DNA of 6,520 nt from Aminicenans sp964648465 (lineage in GTDB: Bacteria; Acidobacteriota; Aminicenantia; Aminicenantales; Aminicenantaceae): the NCBI GenBank assembly GCA_964648465.1, contig CAZYMU010000063.1, forward strand, positions 1-6,520, written 5' to 3'. The notes under the pieces are model-generated. The model made no database searches. It saw nothing but the letters and a program-made list of their open reading frames with translations, and was not told the origin of the DNA. Positions 1-5,351 of the stretch are shown one piece after another. Made by a program: the position numbers and the translations under genes. Position 1 is the stretch's first letter, and each line of letters starts with the position of its first letter.

Positions 1-32
1 TAATACGATGTCCCCTATCTCGTCAACCTAAA

Positions 33-54
33 GTACGGATTACCGTGATGAACC
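33..54 (-). repeat. left-end fragment of the 119-bp repeat, inverted
   Basis: These 22 bases are the exact reverse complement of 963-984, the left boundary of repeat copy A. The same sequence with small changes begins copies B and C. It lies in the opposite orientation to the three full copies. Confidence 0.75.
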
Positions 55-76
55 CAAGAATAACGTCTCTGACCTG

Positions 77-100
77 CTCGTGCGGCCAAGCCCCAAAATC
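77..100 (+). repeat. right-end-like fragment of the 119-bp repeat
   Basis: The segment CTCGTGCGGCCAAGCCCCAA resembles the right end of copy B (CTTCGTGCGGCCAGGCCCTA, ending at 2705), with a few mismatches and in the same orientation as the full copies. With the inverted left end at 33-54 it suggests a rearranged or decayed copy whose middle is lost. Confidence 0.5.
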
Positions 101-137
101 AAAATCACCGGAAAAAAGGTGACCGTTACATTAAAAC

Positions 138-166
138 TTGATTATCATTTTTGAATTCCTTATGAT
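138..166 (+). promoter_or_regulatory. sigma70-like promoter for the 185 aa gene
   Basis: A -35 box TTGATT (138-143) and a -10 box TATGAT (161-166) are separated by 17 bp, giving a predicted transcript start near 173 and a leader of about 54 nt. The same -35 hexamer and spacing recur before the next gene (1106-1134). Confidence 0.45.
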
Positions 167-211
167 ATAAAAATTAAGAACGAGGATTCTTTAACTAAGA
201 GTTTAATTAAT

Positions 212-219
212 AAAGGGAG
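212..219 (+). promoter_or_regulatory. ribosome binding site of the 185 aa gene
   Basis: AAAGGGAG lies 7 nt before the ATG at 227 and supports that start. Confidence 0.6.
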
Positions 220-226
220 CTTACTT

Positions 227-784
227 ATGAAAAAATTATTATGGTTTATTTTAATCTCAATTATGTTTTTGTTGGTAACATCATATCCGCAGGACCTCAC
301 ACAGAGTGAAGAGGGTTTGATCAGAGAGGAAATTTGCAGACGGATCAAAATAGATGTAAAGCCAATTGATACACAAACACTGGGGAAAATATTTTATGGT
401 ACCTTCTACCAGATTAAATTAGGTAAAGAGGATCCTGACGGGAGTATTTTATGGATGGGCAATTTAATGCTGATTAGGGTAGATGATCATTTTGTCATAC
501 CTAAGGACATTGGCGCCAATAAATCCATGCCCAGCCTGAAAAGTCTGCTGAAAAAAGATCTTCGACTTAAGAATATGAACGATGCACAGATGATTCAGGA
601 TGCCCTTGACAGCATATACAAAATCAGCTCTTTTTCAGATAAGAATGTCAAGGGGATAAAGCAAAAAGGAGATGAATGGATCTTTATCAGAGGTAAGTTT
701 TTTGATACCTACAAAGGGTTTATTTTTGAGACAAAAGATGGGGTCATCGTTGAGGTGAAATACTCATTAGATATTAAAATATAA
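227..784 (+). CDS. secreted or periplasmic protein of unknown function (185 aa)
   Basis: I do not recognise this protein. It starts with a classical signal peptide: Lys2-Lys3, a hydrophobic core to about residue 18 and a plausible cleavage after V-T-S (residues 17-19). There is no lipobox cysteine, so the mature form is probably soluble in the periplasm or secreted. The mature part (about 165 aa) is highly charged. Residues 25-45 look helical (EEGLIREEICRRI), the middle is mixed and the last 40 residues are beta-like (DEWIFIRGKFF, KGFIFETKDGVIVEVKY). There is no second membrane segment, catalytic motif or internal repeat. The start is supported by AAAGGGAG at the right spacing and by a promoter candidate at 138-166. 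The gene is AT-rich like its surroundings and is followed by a repeat array and repeat copy A, so it is probably transcribed alone. Coding status is well supported; function is unknown. Confidence 0.85.
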   Translation: MKKLLWFILISIMFLLVTSYPQDLTQSEEGLIREEICRRIKIDVKPIDTQTLGKIFYGTFYQIKLGKEDPDGSILWMGNLMLIRVDDHFVIPKDIGANKSMPSLKSLLKKDLRLKNMNDAQMIQDALDSIYKISSFSDKNVKGIKQKGDEWIFIRGKFFDTYKGFIFETKDGVIVEVKYSLDIKI

Positions 785-826
785 AACAGGTTTGGCATTT
801 AAGAAAGAAGAATTGTCCTTTAAATT

Positions 827-892
827 TAAATAGTAAATAGGGTAAATAGTTAAATAGGTAAATAGGGTCAGACCTTAAATAGGGTCAGACCT
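827..892 (+). repeat. TAAATAG / GGTCAGACC tandem array
   Basis: Six copies of TAAATAG start at 827, 834, 843, 851, 859 and 876. The last two belong to a perfect 17-bp tandem duplication (859-875 and 876-892), TAAATAGGGTCAGACCT. GGTCAGACC is a near-palindrome (GGTC and GACC around a central A). It lies 42 bp downstream of the 185 aa gene. From general knowledge, GGGTCAGACC-type sequences recur beside IS200-like/REP-associated transposase elements in diverse bacteria, but no transposase is present here. Confidence 0.8.
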
Positions 893-964
893 GTGCAACT
901 GATTCTAAATAAATGAGATCACTCCTTATTTTCCCGGGGATATGGCCTTAATTGAGGATTTTGG

Positions 965-1083
965 TTCATCACGGTAATCCGTACGTTTTTGGCACCAAAA
1001 CCATTGTTTTAAGGCTGATTTTGAGGCTGTTTTTCAGTTTAATTCCTGAAAATTCAATCAGTTCGTGCTGCCAGACCCTAAAG
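965..1083 (+). repeat. 119-bp dispersed repeat, copy A
   Basis: This is the first of three full-length copies, all exactly 119 bp and aligning without indels. By hand count it matches copy C at about 104 of 119 positions and is the most diverged. It contains AAAAC-CATT-GTTTT, a short perfect hairpin. GGTTCATCAC marks the left boundary and CCCTAAA the right, perhaps extending into the following GATAT. It lies in the gap between the 185 aa gene and the SH3/barrel gene, in the same orientation as both. Confidence 0.9.
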
Positions 1084-1105
1084 GATATTTAATTTGTAAT
1101 TTGTT

Positions 1106-1134
1106 TTGATTACTCGCCATTTCCGTTGTAGAAT
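1106..1134 (+). promoter_or_regulatory. sigma70-like promoter for the SH3/barrel gene
   Basis: TTGATT (1106-1111) and TAGAAT (1129-1134) are 17 bp apart, giving a predicted transcript start near 1141. This falls on or just after the ATG at 1140, so that ATG could only serve as a leaderless start. The geometry favours the TTG at 1155. Confidence 0.45.
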
Positions 1135-1141
1135 ACAAAAT

Positions 1142-1147
1142 GAGGGG
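1142..1147 (+). promoter_or_regulatory. ribosome binding site that favours a TTG start at 1155
   Basis: GAGGGG lies 7 nt before TTG at 1155-1157. There is no purine-rich site before the in-frame ATG at 1140 (upstream bases are GTAGAATACAAA). The site therefore lies inside the longer reading frame. Confidence 0.5.
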
Positions 1148-1154
1148 AAGTGAA

Positions 1155-2444
1155 TTGGCAAGAAAAATAACAGTTCTGTTTGCCCTGACATTTTTGTTCC
1201 TCGTTCCAAGGCTATTATCCAAAGAGAATAAAGTGAGAGTCATTGCTGAAAATGCTCCTATTTATGCTGAAGCCAGTACATATAGTTACAAAATCGAAAC
1301 TGTAAAAAAAGGAACTGTTCTTGCTTTATTTACCACAGGATCAAACAAGCAAAGTTGGTTTTATGTGTTTTATCGTTCCCAAAGATGGAACTCCAAGGTG
1401 TCAGGTTTTATTCAAGCTTCTTTGGTTGAAAGAATTTCTGAAAGGCCAGAGGCTGTTGCCAAGGAGAATAAAGAGAAAGGGCAGAAAGTAAAAAAGAAAG
1501 AAACACAGATAAGCAGAGAAAAAGTGGAGCAAGTCAAAAAAGATTTAAAGCCCGATGTTAAGATTGCGCCGAAAAAGAAAAAGGCTGCAATAGTATCAGT
1601 ACCCCCGCATAGAGCCTTTTTTCTTCGTGAGGTCAAAGAGAAAGAAAAAAAACCGCGAGTTTTTGCACTCCTACCCAAGATAATGCCTGCTGTTGAAAAA
1701 ATCAAGGAAAGAAAAGAACCTGTGAAAAAAAAAGAAAAAACAAAACCAGTCGTTATTCTTCCTGAAAAGATTATTGTTCGGTCAGAAATCAAAAAGCAAA
1801 AGACAGAAATAAAAAAAGAGGAGAAAGCCCAGGTAGTTCGCCATAAGCCAAAAGCAAAAAAGCAAGAAATACCAAAAAAATCTGTACCTTCTCAGAAAAA
1901 GGCCAAAGAGCAACAAATACTAACAGAAAGGCCGCCTGCGATCGCAGAGCCAAAACAACCCTCCAAAAGTCCGTTGCTGACTATGAGTCTCGGTTATGGG
2001 CCTTCTCTAGGAAGTGGTATAGGCGGATTTATTCAGTTGAATACTCGCGCTGGTTTTTCTTTCCATATAGGGACGGGATATTATCCGACTTCCTATTTCT
2101 ATTCGGAATACGATTGGGTGAAAAATAGTGTCCTTTATAGTGCTGGAATAAAGTATTATCTCCCTTTTGGGAACAATCGGATTCGTCTCTATCTGGATCT
2201 TCAATATGGAGGAATTAGCATTGAAGCTGTCCATATCGTTACCGGAGTATGGGATTACAATTATACCTATGAAAATATACAAAAGACTTTGATGGGTCCT
2301 TCTCTACTTGCAGGGATGGAAATAAAAATGGGAGCTTTAGGATTAAACGGGGCCTTGGGACTTTCTTATAATACGACTGAATGGGATTATTTGGTAAGGG
2401 ACTATTTCTTGACATGGGATGTAGGGTTGTTGATTTATTTTTAA
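1155..2444 (+). CDS. SH3-like domain, Lys-rich linker and outer-membrane beta-barrel protein
   Basis: The product has 429 aa from TTG 1155, or 434 aa from ATG 1140. TTG is preferred because GAGGGG precedes it correctly and it gives a cleaner signal peptide (MARKI plus a hydrophobic stretch to about residue 22). Residues 26-94 look like a bacterial SH3 (SH3_3-type) domain: VRVIAENAPIYAEAS, KKGTVLALF, SWFYV, then SGFIQASLVERI. Residues 96-272 are a low-complexity linker of Lys, Glu and Pro, likely extended. Residues 274-429 read as amphipathic strands (LTMSLGYGPSLGSGIGGFIQ, RIRLYLDLQYGGISIE) ending WDVGLLIYF; a terminal Phe is the usual outer-membrane barrel signal. Inferred topology: SH3 domain in the periplasm, perhaps contacting peptidoglycan, tethered to a C-terminal barrel in the outer membrane. 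The linker DNA is strongly purine-biased with long A runs. No enzyme motif is seen. Family-level function is unknown. Confidence 0.85.
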   Translation: MARKITVLFALTFLFLVPRLLSKENKVRVIAENAPIYAEASTYSYKIETVKKGTVLALFTTGSNKQSWFYVFYRSQRWNSKVSGFIQASLVERISERPEAVAKENKEKGQKVKKKETQISREKVEQVKKDLKPDVKIAPKKKKAAIVSVPPHRAFFLREVKEKEKKPRVFALLPKIMPAVEKIKERKEPVKKKEKTKPVVILPEKIIVRSEIKKQKTEIKKEEKAQVVRHKPKAKKQEIPKKSVPSQKKAKEQQILTERPPAIAEPKQPSKSPLLTMSLGYGPSLGSGIGGFIQLNTRAGFSFHIGTGYYPTSYFYSEYDWVKNSVLYSAGIKYYLPFGNNRIRLYLDLQYGGISIEAVHIVTGVWDYNYTYENIQKTLMGPSLLAGMEIKMGALGLNGALGLSYNTTEWDYLVRDYFLTWDVGLLIYF

Positions 2445-2586
2445 AAAAAGACATATAGGCGAATTTAGCGGCTTAGAGGAAAGGCGATTGAAAAAATTCT
2501 ATATTTTTGCTTATCTCACAAAAAATAAAGGAATTGCCAGGTACTAACGTAAGTTCTCAATAATTGCGGGTAGATTATATTTCTGA
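2445..2586. other. intergenic stretch with no convincing feature
   Basis: No terminator hairpin with a T run is evident after the stop at 2444. The only coding hint is a 19-codon frame at 2488-2547 (TTG start, MKKFYIFAYL then a Lys-rich end), preceded by AGAGGAAAGG. It resembles the first residues of a signal peptide but stops at once, so it could be a decayed gene start or chance. Confidence 0.4.
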
Positions 2587-2705
2587 TTCATCACGATAAT
2601 CCGTACTTTTTTGCCACCAAAACCATTGTTTTAAGGCCGATTTCGATGCTGTTTTTTGGTTTAACACCTGAAAATTCAAACACTTCGTGCGGCCAGGCCC
2701 TAAAA
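2587..2705 (+). repeat. 119-bp dispersed repeat, copy B
   Basis: This copy matches copy C at 113 of 119 positions by hand count, with no indels. It starts TTCATCACGATAATCCGTAC and ends CGTGCGGCCAGGCCCTAAAA. The AAAAC-CATT-GTTTT hairpin is intact. An inner TTTTAAGGCC segment can pair with the terminal GGCCCTAAAA (9 of 10 pairs), closing a loop of about 50 nt. It begins 143 bp after the stop of the SH3/barrel gene and lies just upstream of the palindrome and promoter of the VWFA gene. Confidence 0.92.
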
Positions 2706-2708
2706 TTA

Positions 2709-2720
2709 GGACATATGTCC
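2709..2720. promoter_or_regulatory. perfect 12-bp palindrome, candidate operator or activator site
   Basis: GGACATATGTCC is a perfect inverted repeat. Its centre lies about 75 bp upstream of the start predicted from the sigma54-like promoter at 2764-2779, a normal distance for an activator site. It touches the right end of repeat copy B. No binding protein can be named. Confidence 0.4.
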
Positions 2721-2762
2721 CTTAAAGTAAACATCTGGAACGGCTTCAATAAGTTAAGTGTA

Positions 2763-2792
2763 TTGGCATGTTATTTGCTTTTTAGGTATAAT
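2763..2792 (+). promoter_or_regulatory. sigma70-like promoter for the VWFA gene
   Basis: TTGGCA (2763-2768) and a perfect TATAAT (2787-2792) are 18 bp apart, giving a predicted start near 2799 and a leader of about 107 nt. The -35 box coincides with the -24 element of the sigma54-like site, so the two readings compete for the same DNA. Confidence 0.5.
2764..2779 (+). promoter_or_regulatory. sigma54-like (-24/-12) promoter for the VWFA gene
   Basis: TGGCATG-N4-TTGCT matches the sigma54 consensus TGGCACG-N4-TTGCW at all but one base. The invariant GG (2765-2766) and GC (2777-2778) are separated by exactly 10 bp. The predicted start is near 2790. A sigma54 promoter needs an upstream ATP-dependent activator; the palindrome at 2709-2720 is a candidate site. 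Confidence 0.45.
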
Positions 2793-2893
2793 TAAAAAAA
2801 AGAATCAGCAGGATAGGATCATTTACATCAACGATTCGTATGATTGATAGAAGAATATATCAATGGAAGTGTAAAGGAATTTCGGAATAAATT

Positions 2894-2898
2894 GGGGG
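2894..2898 (+). promoter_or_regulatory. ribosome binding site of the VWFA gene
   Basis: GGGGG lies 7 nt before ATG 2906. It would pair with the anti-Shine-Dalgarno CCUCC through one G-U wobble. The - strand gene uses the same G5 form. Confidence 0.4.
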
Positions 2899-2905
2899 TA
2901 TTTCA

Positions 2906-5074
2906 ATGAAAAAAGAGAAAATTCTTGAATATGTTTTTTCATTCAGGGCATGGCTGGTTTTAACGCTTATGTGTGGATTTCTTTCAATCAATGCTTTTGG
3001 TTTGAAGACTACCGGTTTAAAGACAACTCAGCAGAAACATGAGGTCACGGTCAGGCTCGTTCTTGTGGATGTTCTCGCAACCGACAAAGACGGAAATATT
3101 GTCACCGACCTCACCAAACAGGATTTTGAAATTTTTGAAGATGGGAAATCCGTCCCCATCAATTCCCTGGATTTAGTGAACTTTCAGCTCGAAGATGTAA
3201 AGCCCACTCCCGATCGAGGATATATCAAACGGAAGAGTAAATTCATTGTCGTGTTTGATTCCATAAACACGGTCCGTAGAATGCTCAACCGGAACAAAGG
3301 CAGGATTCTGGACAAACTGAATAATCTTATCCGTTCCGGTGGAGAAGTCATGGTGCTGGAACTGACTGAGAAGGGAGGAGTCAACCTCCTTCAGCCTTTT
3401 ACTTCCGATGATGACCTCATTGCCCAAGCGGTCGACAAGGCCTCGGGAAGCATCTGGGTTGAGAAGGAAACCGATCATTTAGGAGCACCTAAGATCTTCC
3501 AACGACAGGTAGAGGGAGGCGGACAGCAGGAAGTGAAAGACCAAGTCGTCTCTAATACCGGAACAGGTGCTGTCCTTTCCTCAATGGAAATTTATCAGTA
3601 TAAAACGCGCCTTCGTTTTGAAAAATCACTCTCCGGTATGCTCTCCGTTATGAGCATGATCAAGGACTATCCGGGAAGAAAACCCGTTCTCTTGGTCTCA
3701 GGTGGCTTTCCCACACTCACACTGGAAAAATTTCATGGACCTACGGGAATCACATCCAAGCTGGCCGATACGGATCTGATGGCGGGGAAGATCTCGGATC
3801 CATTCAAGATCCTGCAGAAGGGCGGGCGCCGCTACGAAGATGATATATTCAGCGATCTCCTGAACTTCGCTAACAGCCACAACATCACGTTCTACACCGT
3901 GGATCCCGATAGCTATCTGCGATATGTTAACCCCGATATATCGCTGGATAATTACTTCGGTGTCCCGGACCTTGCAAAGATCAAACAGAATGAACTGTTT
4001 AACCTGAAATACATGGCTTTGAAGACCGGAGGTCAGGCACTGCAGGGAGCTAAAAAATTCGACAACTTTACCAGGTATGTGAATAGGGATCTTCAGGCCT
4101 ACTATGTGTTGACTTACTACCCCAAGCGAGACGAGGCGGATGGAGACTATCATAAAATCGAAGTCAAGGCGAAGCATCCGGACGTGAAGATTCGGTTTCG
4201 GAAGGGATATCATGACTACAAGGCTGAACAAGCCGAATCCCTTCTCTTCGCTTCGGCTTCCCTGAATCCCGATCTCTTCAAGGAGATTAACTTCCAGGCC
4301 AAGGCCGTCCCCTTTGTCACTAACAAGAATAAGTTTATCCTCTGGTTCACCATGGCTCTTCCTATTCGGGATGTGGTGCTCAGTCCGGATCCAAACAAAA
4401 AATTCAAGGTGTTGAAAATTAATTTCTGGCTGGATGACCAGGAGAATGCCAGCGCGTTTAATGCACAGATGAACATCCCCGTGGCCCTCACCCCCCAATT
4501 TCGCGAGAGGCTGAAGCGGGCAAGATTTTACGGGCACAGCACCAGCTCCCAGGAGCTTAAGCTGAATAAGCCTGAGTACAGACTAGTTTATGCTCTATAT
4601 GATGAGGAAAGCGGACGGATCGGAACGGCCATCCAGCACATATGCCTCCCCTCCCTTGAGACTCTAAGGTCTGGCATGCTGGCCAACGCTGTTTTTGGTA
4701 GGTTGAGAAAGATGAAAAATCCGGGGGCGTCATTTGAGATCTCTCCAGAAGATGGAACACTGGGTATCGGGAAGTTCAAGTTTTACCCGATGGGGGCCAA
4801 TCAGTTCAGCCGTACAGAAAAGGTTTCTCTGTTTGTTCAGGTCATGTGGCCGGATAAGAAGGCTGATTTTTCACCCGAATTACATATCCTGCTGCAGCCC
4901 GGACAAGAATTGAGTCCGGTTCCATATACGATTGAAAAGACTTCATGGAACCGGAGGATCGGAGTTTTGAATGCAGTTTTAAACCTGGATTTTAGCCGGT
5001 ATGACCTGGGTGATCTCACGCTGAAATTTATAGTAGGGGATGAGGTCACCGAGATCCCGATCCGATTACTCTAA
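2906..5074 (+). CDS. exported VWFA-related domain protein (Acidobacterial TIGR03436-like), 722 aa
   Basis: Residues 1-31 form a signal peptide or N-terminal anchor (MKKEK, then hydrophobic SFRAWLVLTLMCGFLS). Residues 46-95 match the family's N-terminal beta region (VTVRLVLVDVLATDKDGNIVTDLTKQDFEIFEDGK). The VWA-like domain covers about 111-435: FIVVFDSINT at 113-122, EVMVLELTEKGGVNLLQPFTSDDDL at 147-171, YPGRKPVLLVSGGF at 255-268, NITFYTVDPDS at 326-336, LKTGGQAL at 372-379, and the typical ending YYVLTYYPK...DGDYHKIEVKAKHPDVKIRFRKGY at 399-435. The metal-site DxSxS motif is replaced by D118-S-I-N-T122, so classical MIDAS metal binding is doubtful. Residues 440-722 are a beta-rich C-terminal part I do not recognise. 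Members are predicted exported proteins of largely unknown role, perhaps protein-protein interaction. The ATG is supported by a G-rich ribosome site and the leader. Codon use is richer in G/C-ending codons than in the two upstream genes. Confidence 0.92.
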   Translation: MKKEKILEYVFSFRAWLVLTLMCGFLSINAFGLKTTGLKTTQQKHEVTVRLVLVDVLATDKDGNIVTDLTKQDFEIFEDGKSVPINSLDLVNFQLEDVKPTPDRGYIKRKSKFIVVFDSINTVRRMLNRNKGRILDKLNNLIRSGGEVMVLELTEKGGVNLLQPFTSDDDLIAQAVDKASGSIWVEKETDHLGAPKIFQRQVEGGGQQEVKDQVVSNTGTGAVLSSMEIYQYKTRLRFEKSLSGMLSVMSMIKDYPGRKPVLLVSGGFPTLTLEKFHGPTGITSKLADTDLMAGKISDPFKILQKGGRRYEDDIFSDLLNFANSHNITFYTVDPDSYLRYVNPDISLDNYFGVPDLAKIKQNELFNLKYMALKTGGQALQGAKKFDNFTRYVNRDLQAYYVLTYYPKRDEADGDYHKIEVKAKHPDVKIRFRKGYHDYKAEQAESLLFASASLNPDLFKEINFQAKAVPFVTNKNKFILWFTMALPIRDVVLSPDPNKKFKVLKINFWLDDQENASAFNAQMNIPVALTPQFRERLKRARFYGHSTSSQELKLNKPEYRLVYALYDEESGRIGTAIQHICLPSLETLRSGMLANAVFGRLRKMKNPGASFEISPEDGTLGIGKFKFYPMGANQFSRTEKVSLFVQVMWPDKKADFSPELHILLQPGQELSPVPYTIEKTSWNRRIGVLNAVLNLDFSRYDLGDLTLKFIVGDEVTEIPIRLL

Positions 5075-5091
5075 AACGTACATTTTTGCGG

Positions 5092-5210
5092 TTCATCACG
5101 ATAATCCGTACGTTTTTGCCACCAAAACCATTGCTTTAAGGCCGATTTTGATGCTGTTTTTTAGTTTAACACCTGAAAATTCAAACACTTCGTGTGGCCC
5201 GGCCCTAAAA
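5092..5210 (+). repeat. 119-bp dispersed repeat, copy C
   Basis: This full-length copy starts 18 bp after the VWFA gene stop and differs from copy B at 6 positions. The short AAAAC/GTTTT hairpin is weakened by a T-to-C change, but TTTAAGGCC (5135-5143) can still pair with GGCCCTAAA (5201-5209). A partial duplication of its CGTAC[A/G]TTTTTGC segment precedes it (5077-5090 against 5107-5120, 12 of 14 identical). It lies between convergent genes. I see no classical terminator in it. Confidence 0.92.
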
Positions 5211-5238
5211 GATATGAAAAAGATATGCGAAAAGATAT
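5207..5238 (+). repeat. three phased AAAAGATAT direct repeats
   Basis: AAAAGATAT occurs exactly at 5207-5215, 5218-5226 and 5230-5238, offset by 11 and 12 bp, close to one helical turn. The first unit overlaps the right end of repeat copy C. Copy A is followed by the related AAAGGATAT, so this may be a small expansion of the repeat's end. No function is claimed. Confidence 0.55.
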
Positions 5239-5351
5239 TAGGCTCGAACAAGGATGGCAAAATTCAAAATGGAACAGAGTGAGATCAGATTCAAGGAAGA
5301 TCTATACCGAAATTAGAAATGTGTTGGTTTTAGGCGAGCGAGTCGGAATCT

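Larger units (their letters stand above)
32..154 (+). pseudogene. possible C-terminal remnant of an upstream gene
   Basis: After an in-frame TAA at 29-31, this frame stays open for 40 codons to TGA at 152-154. Its last part reads like real coding sequence, with alternating polar and hydrophobic residues in ITGKKVTVTLKLDYHF and a terminal Phe, as in outer-membrane beta-strands. The first half overlaps fragments of the dispersed repeat (33-54 and 77-100), and no start codon with a ribosome site is visible. It may be the end of a gene disrupted by the repeat, or chance. I do not recognise a family. Confidence 0.2.

Noticed and set aside
785..1139. CRISPR array
   Set aside because: The tandem TAAATAG units are too short, irregularly spaced and have no unique spacers.
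1412..1792. 126 aa - strand ORF rich in Phe and Ser
   Set aside because: It is the complement of the Lys-rich linker; its composition is explained by AAA and GAA codons on the other strand.
2840..2890. 16-codon upstream ORF in the leader of the VWFA gene
   Set aside because: It has an ATG and a stop but no ribosome site and no attenuator-like residue run or paired hairpins.
3698..4537. 279 aa - strand ORF inside the VWFA gene
   Set aside because: It is antisense to a clearly recognisable VWFA domain, has no family-like features and is a shadow frame.
965..5210. The gene-repeat-gene-repeat order suggests an integron cassette array with attC sites
   Set aside because: Copies B and C have a GTTTAAC that fits RYYYAAC, but copy A does not, and none has a consistent GTTRRRY core at the other end. 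Genes have their own promoters and long gaps, and no integrase is present.
5040..5282. 80 aa + strand ORF across the end of the VWFA gene and repeat copy C
   Set aside because: It overlaps the VWFA gene end, runs mostly through the repeat, lacks a ribosome site, and repeat copies change amino acids freely in this frame.
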